A stretch of DNA of 64,000 bases from Doris montereyensis. Lineage: Eukaryota; Mollusca; Gastropoda; Nudibranchia; Dorididae. The stretch spans positions 413,501 to 477,500 of the forward strand of contig JAXRKP010000084.1 in the NCBI GenBank assembly GCA_037039925.1, read 5' to 3'. Made by a program: the position numbers and the translations under genes. A model generated the notes under the pieces. The model was not told the origin of the DNA, ran no database searches, and saw only the letters and a program-made list of their open reading frames with translations. The first letter of the stretch is position 1. Each line of letters opens with the position of its first letter. Positions 1-39,934 of this stretch are shown here, one piece after another.

Positions 1-106
1 GACATCACCCCCCCCCCCCCCCCAAACTATTCCTTTGCTATTTTGCATACCTACAATATCTTCAATACTAGCTTTATTCCTTTTTTTGTTTTCTAATTTT
101 ATGCAG

Positions 107-26855
<26,749 letters not shown>

Positions 26856-26996
26856 GTGTCCAGTTGGCTGCATTACACAGTGTTATCCCAATCAAGTGCA
26901 CATTGTGAATGAGTGAAACAATCCACCCTTTAGACTGATCTTTGGACCTCCTGATATCAGTATTCACATTATTATTTTTTTTAGAAATAAAGATCT
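26856..26996 (+). terminator. DDB1 3' UTR and polyadenylation signal
   Basis: After the TGA at 26853-26855, a short untranslated stretch carries a canonical AATAAA at 26986-26991. No competing AATAAA occurs earlier in the UTR. Cleavage would be expected around 27000-27020, which is where a minus-strand SINE begins. The signal is seen directly; its use is inferred from position. Confidence 0.7.
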
Positions 26997-27009
26997 ATGT
27001 GAACCCCAA

Positions 27010-27235
27010 CGTTCTAGGTTGTGTGAATACTTCTGACCCATGCTCCAAAGACAGATAGTGAGGCAAAGAGGGCATGTCGAAAGTGATGAAGAATGGCATG
27101 AAAGAGATATATTGAAGTTCTAAAGGAATAAACAGAGAAAAATCTTTGGCACCAGACAGAATCAAACGTGCGACCTCGCGTAGGCATCCATTGCCTTGCC
27201 AGGAAAACAGAGCGCACTACCAACTGTGCCAACTA
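27010..27235 (-). mobile_element. tRNA-derived SINE, family B, minus copy
   Basis: Read on the minus strand, TGGCACAGTTGGTAGTGCGC is a near-perfect RNA polymerase III A box (TGGCNNAGTNGG). A degenerate B box (CACGTTTGATTC) follows at tRNA spacing. The body continues with CTGTTTATTCC and a GCATGCC-like tail shared with the copies at 27340, 39080 and 39262. The element begins almost at the DDB1 cleavage region and is head-to-head with the plus copy 100 bases away. Confidence 0.7.
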
Positions 27236-27339
27236 CGTTTTTCAAATAAGAGTTTCATCAACAAGGTCTTTTGTACAAAATTAATCATGGCTAGCAGGTA
27301 TATTTACAGACAGTTTGTGTGTTTAGTGTCCCACATCTA

Positions 27340-27545
27340 CAACTTTCTAGATGGAGGTTGCATGGTTTGTAATGTGCTCTCATCTCATGGTGAAGCGAAG
27401 TGTGCCAATGTGGAGGTCGCGGGTTTGATTTTTGTCTGGTGACCAAGGATTTCTTAAATTGATTTCTTTGAATTTGTCTCGAATTTGTTCCTATGGAGCT
27501 TCAATAAATCTGTTTGATGTTTTTATTCATCACTCCAGCATTGAG
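27340..27545 (+). mobile_element. tRNA-derived SINE, family B, plus copy
   Basis: GAGGTCGCGGGTTTGATTTT carries the B box. It is followed by TTTGTCTGGTGACCAAGGAT and TGTTCCTATGGAGCTTCAAT, which match the plus copy at 39262-39415. The A box is eroded. A GTA/AGT trinucleotide microsatellite follows directly. Confidence 0.65.
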
Positions 27546-27555
27546 ACACTATCTA

Positions 27556-27740
27556 CAGCAAGTAGTAGTAATAGTAGTAGTAGTAGCAGTAGCAGTAGCA
27601 GTAGTGGTAGTAGTAGTAGTAGTAGTTCTACATTATTACTTACACGGACTAAACACATCACTCTTTTTACACCTTTAGAGAGAGAGAGAGAGACTGACTG
27701 ACTGACTGACTGGGCGACAGATAGAGAAAGAGAGAAATAT
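27556..27740. repeat. AGT-trinucleotide, GA and ACTG microsatellites
   Basis: Positions 27556-27630 are a run of AGT/AGC triplets. Positions 27678-27694 are GA repeats, directly followed by five ACTG tetranucleotides. Together they mark the 3' side of the family B SINE. Confidence 0.9.
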
Positions 27741-30700
27741 GTGTATCAGAAAGCAAAACACTTCAGTGCTAAAGGCTATTTTGCCATGGTGTCAGTGAAG
27801 CCAACACACGAATGGTGGCATTAAAAAAGAATCTCACTTAATAGAAATTGTATAGATATAATGATGTAATGGGATATATTTCTGAGGGCTAGAGAATCAA
27901 AATTAGGGTTTTGAATAGAAAATAATCTCAATTGAAAGAAAAAGAAAAGGAAAGAAATGAGGGTGCAAATTTGACAGACAGAAGACGTGCAAAGGAATGG
28001 ACAAAAGGAAAGGTGCTTAATACTAATAGCACATGGTGTGCTTAATAGGGATAATATAACAAATTAATGTTCCTCCCTAGATTGAAGGCATAAATGGACA
28101 TTGTAGTATGAAAAATTTCCTCCTGTGGATCAACTTCCTAAGTCTGTGAATTGTGTTTTGTCAGTGAAGGGAAACTGACACTCAGTATGCTGGTGTCTTG
28201 TTTACGCCTTCATAATGATCAAATGATTTGTAGATAAGTATGTGAAATTCGTATCCTGGAGTTTTTTTTATATGCGTTTCACAGTATACTATGCCTAGTG
28301 TAGATTGATGCACGTCCTTGTGCATACATGCAGACCTTTCTTAGCTCTCCATGCACCATATAGCACACATGCATATGTAGTTAAACCGTAAAGATTTTTT
28401 TGTTGTATGTCAATTTAGAAATTTGTAAATATATCTAGGTTAGGCTTAAGATGTTTATAAATGGACATAATTTGGTAACGACTTACAACGTCTTTCAGTT
28501 ATGGGTCTATCCACAACAAACGTGTCTTGCATTCTTACAGCTCTATGACAAAACACCACATCAACTTCTCTCAAATGTTCACACGTGCAGATATCTGAAG
28601 GAATTGGGATTGAGATCACATACCCCCAAGTCTTTAAAACACAATTTGACACTGTTAGCATGATCTCACCACTTTGTAATGCAAAGAAAGAGATTTAATT
28701 TTCTGATTTAGAGAGAAATTGATTGCCAATGATTTGTTAGTGTTATTTTTTTAAACCACATTTTTGAAAGAAAGAGACAGGAGTGGGTGTGGAGTTTTCT
28801 CATAGGAGTTTTGTCTACAATTGTCTTTCTTGTCTTGGTGTTTATCATTATATAAACAAAGCATTATTTGTTGCAAGAGATTAAAAGCTGGTCCAAAGTG
28901 GAAAAAAAAAGAAGAAAAATATAAATTATTTTAGGGTTGTCACAGACTTGAAATTCTAAAGACTCATTGATAATCATTCCACTTTGTTACTCAAAAGATC
29001 GTGGGATCGCGACCGACAGGTTGAACAATTTTCTTGGCTTTTTTTTTTTAGTTGTGGATGTGGGTAAAATCAAATATTAAAAAAAAAGAAGAAAAACAGT
29101 TACGCAACAAGTACAAATAAATAAATGCAAATTTGACTTGAAGAATTTGTAAAAGAATAAGAAAAAAAAATAGGGAAAACATGCAGACGATTATGGACTG
29201 AATTTCTTATTTGTTGATATATGTTAGTGTTAACTTGGCTTGTTGAAATGGACTAGTAAATCGTGGACATAGATATATGTTGTTTTTTTCCTAGAACTCA
29301 TTTTGTTCTTATTATACATGCCTTATTACTATTATTACCATGTTTTTATTTCTCAATACATCTTGAAGTCAGAGTTATTTTGTTTTGTTTTTTTTGTATG
29401 GGCAAATATCATGGGGAAAGCCGGCATGGTCTCATAAAAATCATATTGTGGCAGTACGTGATGTGATTTGAGAAGACAAGATTATTAAAAGGGATTGTGT
29501 GTCCCATAATGTAAATTCAGCAACTACGGTAAAAAAATGTTTTCATTGATACAACACATGAGCTTCTTTATATTTAGATCTGGTGTCAAAAATTTGTATG
29601 TCAAAAGTGTGAGTCATAAATACTAGGAATGTTTACTGTTTCAGAAAATAACTAGATTGAATCTTCTACTGCTACTAAAGATTTGCATATAACACATAGA
29701 AGCACAGACAAGGATGTATGTACAGACATTTATATTGATTTCAGTGACAATTTAACAGGCATTAAAATGAATGTACTCTTATGAATCTTTTAATTTTGTA
29801 TTATTGACTTTAAGTGTAAGTGTATGTGTATGTTTGCATACAGTTTTCCAGTTTCTGTTAAGTAAAGAAACAAGTTTCCATGATGACATTCTGAGACTGA
29901 AAATGTTTGTTTTGTATTGTCAAGGAAACAATAATAAAGTGATTCATATTGATTTTCTTGAATTCTTTTGATTGTCAACACTTTGTTCTACATGTGTAGT
30001 TTTTTAGTGGAATTGGTATTGAATGAATCACTTTCTCCTCCTCCTACTCCTAGTCCTAGGTATAAAAGAAAGAAAAAAACGGCTGAGAGATTAAAAAAAT
30101 TCAAAGCATTTTAATTTCGTTTTATTTTTGTTAGCTGAAAAAAGCTTTATTTTGGCGTGAATGCATTTATTTGTCTGCTGTTGTATTTTGGTTCTTCTAG
30201 TACTAGTGTTACTCCCAAGGCACATTTGAGCCTGTTTACCCAACCACATAAGCCCCTTTTACACCCTTGTGATTAGGTTACCATGCACATTCGCACAATA
30301 CAGATTGGCCAACCGATTAGTGTTACCATTTGGCCAACCATCGTGTTGTCAAGTGTTGTGACCTAGCAACCCATTGTGTTGTCATGTTGTGACCATGCAT
30401 CACGCGGCAACCATCGACATCAACAAATCGTGTTGTCAGAGAATGTTGTGACCATGCACATGGGTTTGCTATTACATTACATCCAATTTTTGACGAGCAA
30501 CAACACATCGATCTGAGAACAAAAACATTTATCTACATCCATGATGTTGGTTTTCTTATGTTTATTTGTAGTCTTTTCTTTCCATTCTGGAACAGGAAAC
30601 CGTTCTGATGTTGGGCATTCCAGTTGTACAGCTAATTGTTGTTGTTCATATTTCATTTCTTGACCATATGTTTACCCATAACACCGAAGGTAGAATGGAA

Positions 30701-30967
30701 ACTGATTTAAAAAAGAAAGAAATCGTAAATGTATAAGTTTTAGATGGAAGTTCATTTCTTTCAATTTCAAAGTAAAAAGGTTGCCACATCATGTGATGAT
30801 TATTATCAGACAAAGGTTTTTAAAATTTAAACAATTGATAAAGCAGATGTGGTGTAAGGTAAGGTGGAATTTACTTCATGAAACTTTTGAGTAATTAAGT
30901 GGAGAATGCAAAGCGATAAAATCATCTTGGCATTCGGTCGATTGCCGTTGTTTTACCACTGTTGTTG
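27741..30967. other. Intergenic, no gene seen
   Basis: AT-rich sequence without a supported gene. Positions 30300-30460 contain loosely repeated CGTGTTGTCA, TGTTGTGACC and GGCAACCAT words, a degenerate short-period repeat. Nothing else has definable ends. Confidence 0.5.
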
Positions 30968-31300
30968 TGTAAGTAAAGTTTTTTCAAGGCCCTCATGGTC
31001 CTTTGAGCCAGAGCTTACCCCAGTTTCTATAGTCTGTAGTGTTGTTTGTGAATCGGAATGGGTGATAAGCACCTCCTGGACAGGACGCTAGTCTGGCACA
31101 GGTTTTCACTCCCTTGCTGTAACAGTTGCTGGTAATGGTGCCCATTTTAATCTGGATTGAATTAACAAGGAAGCGCATGTTAAGTATCTTTCCAAAGGAA
31201 CACAACATCAGACGTAGCTTTGCTAGGATTTGAACCCAGGATCTCATGATTCCATGTCTGGTTATTCTTCTGCTCAACAGAGCTCGTAGATAGCTCCAAG
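30968..31300 (-). mobile_element. tRNA-derived SINE, family A, full copy
   Basis: On the minus strand the head reads GAGCTCTGTTGAGCAGAAGA, and then CCTGGGTTCAAATCCTAGCA with a perfect B box (GGTTCAAATCC). The body contains the reverse complement of CACCTCCTGGACAGGACGCT, shared with 25365-25590 and 37700-37965. This is the best-preserved head-plus-body copy in the window. Confidence 0.75.
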
Positions 31301-32839
31301 TCTTGGTTCGGTTAATACGGTAGCTTTCAGTCTTCACGTGCCCAATGAAACCTTTTTATTTTTAGTATAGTTTACCTTCTTTTTTCTTCTTTTCGCTGTG
31401 AAGATTCTGAGACAACAAAAATTTGTATTTGTATGGACAATGTTTGATGAAACATACACTATATGTCGTGTTATGATAAATAATGAGTTAATTAGTGGAG
31501 AGAATGAAATTAGTTCAGGAAACAAATTGTCTTTTATTTTCCGTATGTTTTGAAGAACATAGGGAAGTGTATTGTAACCAACACATACCTTTTACTACAT
31601 GGGGGCTCTGCTGAAAATTGCATTTGCCAAGATTCAAACCCGTGGTTTGTGTGATTACTCTTGCATCTCCACTGATTTCCGGTACTGGTACTGTTGTTAC
31701 TAAATTTATTTGATTTTACTTGATTTTTGTAGCCTCTTCCCTGTCCACACACTGTATACATACATGTACATAACATCTGAAACATACATACACACACATA
31801 CACACACATAAGAATATAGCCTACTGTCGTATAGTAGTAGCATGTACATGATATGACAACAACAAAAGAAAGAAAGGAGCCACTCAATCATGGTTTATCA
31901 GTTTTCATGGGAGAAAATGTATTTCCTGGTTAAATATTCACAACAATATATATGCGGACATGAACAGAAAGCCCCGAGTCTTGAGACATGAATTTATGAA
32001 CAAAACGTCCAGTGCTAGTAGTAGTAGTAGTACATGTTGTTTCATGGCTTGTTTGACATGTTAAGATGAGATGATGACCAGGAGCTAATTCATTCATGCA
32101 CCATCAATTTAATGGTTAATTTTGGGGAATCCAATTCCCAAACTCTCCTCAATCCATGGAAAAATCAAAACAAGTCAAAACAAAACAGCAGCCAAAGACA
32201 CCCCCACCCCCCCAAAAAAGAACCCCCCCCAACCCAAACAATGAAAAACCCAAAACAAAACAGCTGTAAAATCCTGATTCCCCCCCCTTTTTTTATGGTA
32301 CTTGTACACTAACTGATGACAACAAAACTTGTTATTTGAAGCTCATATGCAATCAATGGAGGAATGGCGAAAATATTGAAAGAAATGAGGATTAAATTTA
32401 GCACAAAGCACATGACATATTCTATTATTTAGTAGACAAGGAAAAACAAATCTTATCTTAGATTACAGATAAGGTTTCTCCAAAGATAAATAAAATAAGT
32501 TAATAGCAGTACTTAGTAACAATAGTAACATGAAAATTCAGTCCCTCAGTGCTTTAACAAATGAAAAAAATTAAAAATACATAAACAAGCCAAAAACTAC
32601 ATCATGTTTGAGTTCTGTGTAGAGGGGGAAAGCAGATTTATTAGTAAGATTCTTTTTGTTTGCGACAAAAGGCTAAAAACCCCAAAATATTCAGATAATG
32701 TAAGACGTAAAAGGTTTTTTAGGAAAGAAAGAGATATCACAAGCAACTACAGTTACAAACCAGCAGCTTCCATGATTATTTATGCGAGTCTCACGCTTTA
32801 CAACATCACATTCACAATATCAATATGTATATAATAATA

Positions 32840-33075
32840 TAATAATGGGAAGCAACAAATCAAATGGTTTGGACACGCCATGAGAATGGGGCCATAACAA
32901 CCAGCCTCAAAGCCATATAACATGAAATTTAACATTGATGGAGTAAAAGAGAACCTCCTACTCCTAAACAACATGTCGATCCAAAAGACAGCACAACTGG
33001 CATGCGGCCGGAAATTGCATCTCCTCGACAGACAAAAAAAGTAAGAAAAAGGAAAGCATAAGCCTACTAAAACAG
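32840..33075 (+). mobile_element. LINE 3' coding end
   Basis: The plus-strand reading QQIKWFGHAMRMGP matches the very common [QR]-x-[KR]-WFGH-[VAM]-x-RM box near the end of non-LTR retrotransposon ORF2 proteins. A stop follows in frame, then QPASKPYNM and RKLHLLDRQKK. It is preceded by ATA/AAT repeats and is 5'-truncated. Confidence 0.7.
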
Positions 33076-33374
33076 CACTAAAACATAATAATATTAATAA
33101 TATATGCCTACCTTAAAAAGAATTATATGTATTTATAAATTATAATGCACCTTTTCAACCCAAATGAGCCTGCCTGTAATGTAATGTATATGTATACGTA
33201 CATATGTACATGTAGGCTCTATGTATGTATATACAATGTATTAATATATGTATTTACGTATATATGTATGTAATATGTATGTATGAACATTCCCCAAATG
33301 AACACGCGTCAGACCACTAAAAGTAACCATATTTTGCCTGTATGTTCTCTAAACCAGGCCTTGAAAATCATCCA

Positions 33375-34078
33375 ACCGATTCTATCCAAACAGTACTATG
33401 GGGGTTCTATCCAAACAGTTTGGGTTTTCAACCCACCCAATGCCCGATTCTATCCATTGTAACATCATCCACCCAAAATCCATTGTAACAGTCAACCCAC
33501 CCAATGCCCGATTCTATCCATTGTAACAGTACTATGGGTTTTCAACCCACCCAATGCCCGATTCTATCCATTGTAACAGTACTATGGGTTTTCAACCCAC
33601 CCAATGCCCGATTCTATCCATTGTAACAGTACTATGGGTTTTCAACCCACCCAATGCCCGATTCTATCCATTGTAACAACTATGGGTTTTCAACCCACCC
33701 AATATTCTATCCATTGTAACAGGGTTTTCAACCCACCCAATGCCCGATTCTAGCCATTGTAACAGTACTATGGGTTTTCAACCAACCCAATGCCCGATTC
33801 TATCCATTGTAACAGTACTATGGGTTTTCAACCCACCCAATGCCCGATTCTATCCATTGTAACAGTACTATGGGTTTTCAACCCACCCAATGCCCGATTC
33901 TATCCATTGTAACAGTACTATGGGTTTTCAACCCACCCAATGCCCGATTCTAGCCATCGTAACAGTACTATGGGTTTTCAACCCACCCAATGCCCGATTC
34001 TAGCCATTGTAACAGTACTATGGGTTTTCAACCCACCCAATGCCCGATTCTAGCCATTGTCAGTACGCATGGGTTTTC
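33375..34078. repeat. 50-bp minisatellite, about 13 copies
   Basis: The unit GGGTTTTCAACCCACCCAAT followed by GCCCGATTCTATCCATTGTA and ACAGTACTAT repeats with an exact 50-base period in its central part. The start (33375-33500) and a segment at 33660-33730 contain shortened copies. Two subtypes differ at TCTATCC/TCTAGCC, the latter clustered at the right end. Copies differ in length by small deletions. Intergenic. Confidence 0.95.
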
Positions 34079-34572
34079 ACTCGCACTAAGTAGTACATGC
34101 GCAGACGTTAGAGAAAGCACCTGTCATCACAAACGCACTTAACTACAATCTGAGAGATCAACCGTAAGCAACATGAGCAACATTCTCATAAAGTACTGTA
34201 GTCAATCTTTTCCTTTAGAACACCCCGTTTTTTTTATATGACACATCAATCTACATTTTAATATCTTTTCATTATTTCCTTTCATGTCCAAGGAATGTCG
34301 TTGATCAGATCTACCTCTCTAGTCAATCGCCCAACATTCGCCGCCGCCCCCCCCCCCACCCCACCAGTTTAAGAATCCCTGTTCTAAATGATACCAAGAT
34401 CGTTTTCACTGAGAACTTTTTTCTACCAGAATGGACATTTCCATATAAGCAACATGTCAACAATGTCATTGCTTCCCCCTTCCTTAAGTTAGCTTTTTAC
34501 TCACGTTACCTTCCGTTTTCAAAAGGTTTTATAGTTAAAAAATTTGGATGGTAATACTAATAGCCAACTCAT

Positions 34573-34961
34573 GGAACCTCAGTATCGAATACTGACTCGA
34601 TTCAATAATCGTATTTGATATCACCCAGGTATACCATGCTTGTTGTTATATAGATAGGTGCATGGTTATGTGACAGCTTAAAAATAATATAAATCTAATG
34701 TATGTTGTCCATATTGGCGAGAGTATACGTGTACTTGAATGTAGTGCATGAGTGCTATCATACGTATGCCATCTTTCAATGTAGATACATTTTTCACTAT
34801 ATATATATAATTTGAAATCTGCTTTTGTGGATTGCATAGAGCATACCTGCAGTGAGACATGGCACAATGGAAATGCTCAAAATTATTATTAACAGGTATA
34901 TTATACCCTAGGTGATATCAAGTACGATTTTCAGATCGAGACAGTACTCGATATGAAGGTT
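34573..34961. mobile_element. Foldback/MITE element with about 60-bp inverted arms
   Basis: The left arm contains ATCGAATACTGACTCGATTC, then TTTGATATCACCCAGGTATA. The right arm, read on the minus strand, contains ATCGAGTACTGTCTCGATCT, then TTGATATCACCTAGGGTATA. The arms are about 80% alike and are separated by roughly 270 bases with no coding frame. Sequence beyond the right arm (to about 35190) is shared with 12868-13130, so the family is dispersed. Confidence 0.6.
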
Positions 34962-36164
34962 ACACAGATCGGCGTGAATGAGACTATTCTAACTTTTAAA
35001 ATGTAAAAACCTTTTTAGACTGGCGGCACAGATGAATGAAAATTGTACTAAAAAACAAGGAAACAATGGAATGTTTTCATTTTAAGTAAACATCACTTAT
35101 GGTACTGGTAAAAACATTCCTCAAGTAAAGATGATTTACGGGATCATTTAAACACTACATGAACATGCAAAATATGGTTACTGTAACTAGTGTAACTGTA
35201 AGTTGTAACTCAAAGTGGCCTTACATTCAAGAGAGTACAAAGAAAACCAAGTGAGAGTTTTACACGTGTAGAAAGATTATCATAGATGCATAGGATAAGA
35301 ATAAGAGTCCCCTGGTCGTACTTACAGCTGTAAAAAAAGCAGCCGTTGATGTAGCACTAGCACCACTTCATAGCACACATAGTGTTATAATCTACCTACA
35401 GCCCCAACTTTGATGGCACTTAAATATCTTTGAACAATTCTTACAATTTTTGTAACATCAGCATCAAATTTGCTAGGAAGGCAGTTGTTGAAGCCTACGT
35501 AATATGCACATGTTTGTAATACGCACACAATAATATCAATTCGATTGGGTTTAACCGAACAGCAAAAGGCCTTGATTAAAAAAAAAATAAAAAAATATTG
35601 AAACTAAATCTCCCAAGAAAGTTTGTATCTTATTAAGAAAAATATTTGGAATTAAATCTATAACTTAAGTAGAATTACTTTATCAATTATTGATACTTCA
35701 AATCGTAGGTGATATTTAAAATTATTTAAAATCCAGTGATGTGTGTCTGTATCAGATACAATGAAAGTGTAATGCAAAGATGCAAAACCATCAGTGGGGA
35801 AGAATATCACCGTAATTCATCAATCTGTTGAAGCCACGTAAAAAGAAGAAGAAGTATATCACCGTGACGAAGAATTGCAACTTTCGTTATCTTTCAAATT
35901 CTTCATTTCACAGAAAGTTAAGATACGCCTTGGGATATCAGTACTCCAAGGTATCTCTGATGGCCATGCAATCAAACTAGTCAACGCGTGTTGGTAGTTT
36001 TTTGCAGCGGAATTGGGAAATGATCCTTTCATTTTCATTTCATGCAAGGGATGTGTGGTTCAGCGATGAGGTCCATTTTTATTTGAGTGAATCGTTAAAT
36101 AATTCCCAAACTTCACATCGGCTCAAACAAACTTGACCGGTGCCAACTATTGAAAAGAAACACA

Positions 36165-36378
<214 letters not shown>

Positions 36379-37559
36379 ACTGCATGGATGAGTATGAGCA
36401 CCCAAGAAATTATTGGACCTTTCTGGTTCACGGATGATAATGAAACATCCGTAAAGGGCCTACATACTCAGTGATCAATCCGAGCACTCTGATGGATCGC
36501 TGAGTGAATGTGGATTAAAAATAATTCCACAAAAATCCAACAATTTTTTGGATAGCTAGTTTTGAAAATCAAGCGCTGCTTGAACTTTTATTGGTTTTAT
36601 CTGGGATTGCTCACCGTTCACAAAGTGAGTGGGACAGTCTAGTCTAGACAAGATGAATCTATTAAAATTTTGACTGACAAGTGAGATATTATTATTATCT
36701 TTGTATCAAAATTGACAAATCTACTCAAGTTAAAAACATAAATCCTGTTCGTAATCAGTGACTCAAAATTAAGGGGATCTTTTGCTTGTATTCTTCTTAT
36801 TAAAAGGTTATTTTTTAAGAAGATAAATTTGGATTATTATATTTTTTATATTTGCAAGTTAGAAGTAGAAGGCTCTGTATTGAGTAGTCCAATGAATTTG
36901 TTGCACCTTTCAACTTCTTTGGTTGTTGTTTTCAATGGGAGGACCAACTATTTTTATAATATTATTAAGTAATAATTGAAGATAATTTTGTCTCCTCGTA
37001 ACCAGCTGAACATGACCACAACCTGGATCTTTATGAAGGTCAAGAAGGGAGGATTTTGGAGGACAAAATGAGTGGGAAAAGAAACAGAGGAAAGCTAGGC
37101 AGAAGATGGAAGAAAGATATAGAGGAATCTTTAGAAAAAAACAATAACGGAGACTGGAAGAATGGCAATGGCACAGGACAGAGAAGCGTTCAAAGGTGCT
37201 GTCACCGTCAGGAATGGTCCTGACGATGATGATTGGATATGTGGTTGATGATGATGATGACCTCAACTCCTGAATTATGTTAATATGTGACAGGTCTTCT
37301 CTTTTCATATGGCATTCTTTCACCCAAAGAGACCATCATTTTCATCTTTTCTTTCGAGAAGCACAAAAAATGGCTAAAAAGGCATCTAGAGCTGCAACAT
37401 CGGCCAAATTGAAGTGAAGCAAATACATGCATGTGTCTACTGCATATTAGGTTATCTATTGTTGTTATCAATATTATACCTCAGTGAAAATAATTCATTT
37501 TAATGCAGGTATAAATATATTCATGTATTTTTTATATATATTACCATTGATTGTAATAT

Positions 37560-37685
37560 ATTATAATGCATTCATAATGCTGTTATATTTAAACTTATAC
37601 ATTGTAATGCATTCATAATGCTGTTATATTTAAACTTAAACTTATAATGCATTCATAATGCTGTTATATTTAAACTTAAACAGTG
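37560..37685. repeat. Short AT-rich tandem repeat, about 3 copies
   Basis: AATGCATTCATAATGCTGTT followed by ATATTTAAACTTA recurs three times with variable spacers, immediately before the family A SINE. Confidence 0.8.
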
Positions 37686-37699
37686 TGCTATTCACATAT

Positions 37700-37965
37700 G
37701 TACCGCCAGTGGCCCAGTGGTTACGATCATGAGGACGGTCATGAGGTCCTGAGTTTATACCCTAGCAAAAGCTAGTTCTGATGTTGTGTTCCTTGAGAAA
37801 GACATTTAACATACATTTTCCAACTCGTATCAGGTGCAAATGGGTACAAGCGCTAGCATCAGACTAGTGTCCTGTCCAGGTTATTATCATCTGTTCTGCT
37901 TCATGCTATAGAAACCAGAATAAGCTCAGGCTCTATGGCCTTGATGACGGAACCTTACTTTACTC
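37700..37965 (+). mobile_element. tRNA-derived SINE, family A, plus copy
   Basis: CAGTGGCCCAGTGGTTACGA holds an A-box-like TGGCCCAGTGG. GGTCCTGAGTTTATACCC is a degenerate B box. The body includes GTGTTCCTTGAGAAAGACAT and CTAGTGTCCTGTCCAGG, the complement of the segment shared with the other two copies. Confidence 0.7.
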
Positions 37966-38391
37966 AATGAAAAGGATAGAATAGAAATGTTGAAAGATAT
38001 TATTCTGTCTGACAAAAAAGTCAACAATGATATACAATTCTAGTATAACCTTTTGGAAAAGAATCCCTTACATGTAAAATGTTCAGTTAAATCGTTAAAT
38101 TTCTTAAGTAACATCAGGAGTATTAATGTAATTTTATTATTTTTGTGTTAACTGTTTTATTTCTCTTCACATGTATCTTTTCATGGATGTATCATTTTAC
38201 AATAACATATCAATAATTTGATGTATAAACCAACATCACGCCAGTATCATACTGTATCATGTTTTATATGAAAGATAATGTTTACTTTTATATTTACTTG
38301 TATTTTTTGTGTGTATGGGCAGATTTCTGAATAAAAAGGCATTCATACCTTCAAAATCTGAATAAAATTCATTCATTCATACTTTACTCTA

Positions 38392-38429
<38 letters not shown>

Positions 38430-39079
38430 CTGTATTTTAGTCATCAATGAGATCTTAAAGATGTGGCTACAAGGACAATTACGTTATACATGTATTGAAT
38501 TGAAATGAATTGAATACGAGGCAGAAAGTTCAAGGCCTTGTGATGCAGGCGATGACAGCGCAGTGCAATACTATTACTACAATAATAAACAACAATTTTG
38601 TTTTTGTTGAGCCCCGCACTAGCAGGGCATTGCTCGTGGAGATTACAATGTAAAGCATGTCAGTTCAGTGTGCGTAACAGTTATTAGTGTAAAATCATTT
38701 GACCATATTACATGCGCAAGTCTTGTCAATACACATGCCAATTGTTTTCATTGTAGTTTTTATTTCTTTTCATAAAATCACAATTCATTTGGGTGCCATC
38801 AAATATTGGACACCCAGCGTACATTATGATAAATACAGAGGGTCAACAAAATTCAAGGTCCAATGTCTAGCATTGCTGCTAAGTCCTGCAACTTCAACTT
38901 GTTGAACTTCATCAACATGACAATTATTGATGTTGTACCCAGCTTTACTCTAATGGGTAGATTTCTGAAAATGAAAGTAAAATACTGACTGATTGATGGT
39001 GATTGATTAGAATTAACACAAATATTGTGACAACATAATATTGATGTGCTCATCTCAGGATGGACTGGGAGGAAAAACC

Positions 39080-39415
39080 ATGATAACAAATGTTCAAGAA
39101 TGAGAGAAATAAAATAACATACACAAATATCAGTCGAAAGTGAAGGATAATGACATTAAATAAGAAGTTGAATCCCCATAGGAACAAAGACTGGACAAAT
39201 ACAAAGGAATAGACAGAAGAAATCTTTGGGTACATAGGATTCAACCTGCGACCTTACCTCAGAGAAGGTTGTGGGTTCAATCCCATGGTGCCCAAAAGAT
39301 TTCTAGTCTATTCTTCTGTATTTGTCTCGTCTTTGATCCTATGGGGCTTTAATATTACTTAACATCATTATCCTTCATTTTCAACATGCCCCTTGCCTCA
39401 TTGTTTGTCTTTACA
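39080..39415. mobile_element. Head-to-head inverted pair of family B SINEs
   Basis: Positions 39080-39255 are a minus copy (plus-strand text GAATCCCCATAGGAACAAAG, CAAATACAAAGGAATAGACA, then CAACCTGCGACC). Positions 39262-39415 are a plus copy (GGTTGTGGGTTCAATCCCAT with a good B box, then TTCTGTATTTGTCTCGTCTT and TGATCCTATGGGGCTT). The two are almost perfectly complementary over the distal 100 bases, so a transcript would fold into a long hairpin. Confidence 0.75.
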
Positions 39416-39433
39416 AAATCCAGTCGGCAACAC

Positions 39434-39823
39434 CTGTCAATTATCTGCCTGAACATACACAATACATTGTCAATTATCTGCCTGAACATAGACAATTTGT
39501 AAGCATACATCTGTCAACTATCTGCCTACATCTGTCAATTATCTGCCTGAACATACACAATTTGTGGGCATACATCTGTCAACTATCTGCCTGAACATAG
39601 ACAATTTGTGGGCATACATCTGTCAATTATCTGTCTGAACATACACAGTTTGTGGGCATATATGACAACATCTGTAGACAACTACATCTGTCAATTATCT
39701 GCCTGAACATAGACAATTTGTGGGCATACATCTGTCAATTATCTGCCTGAACATAGACAATTTGTGGGCATACATCTGACAACTATCTGCCTGAACATAG
39801 ACAATTTGTGGGCATACATCTGT
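39434..39823. repeat. 44-bp minisatellite, about 8 copies
   Basis: The unit CATCTGTCAATTATCTGCCT followed by GAACATAGACAATTTGTGGG and CATA repeats, with several internally deleted copies toward the left. It ends just before the LINE at 39935. Confidence 0.95.
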
Positions 39824-39934
39824 TCACGTAGGTGAAGCATAAAAATTCCTTCGGTTTCTTTTTTGAATACAAAATACGTGTATAGTAAATGCAAGACAGA
39901 TCACAGTGGTTGTAGACAGCCTTATTGATTGAAC

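Noticed and set aside
33375..34078. Possible CRISPR-like array
   Set aside because: Contiguous 50-bp tandem units without unique spacers, in a eukaryotic context; a minisatellite. The other arrays in the window are the same in kind.
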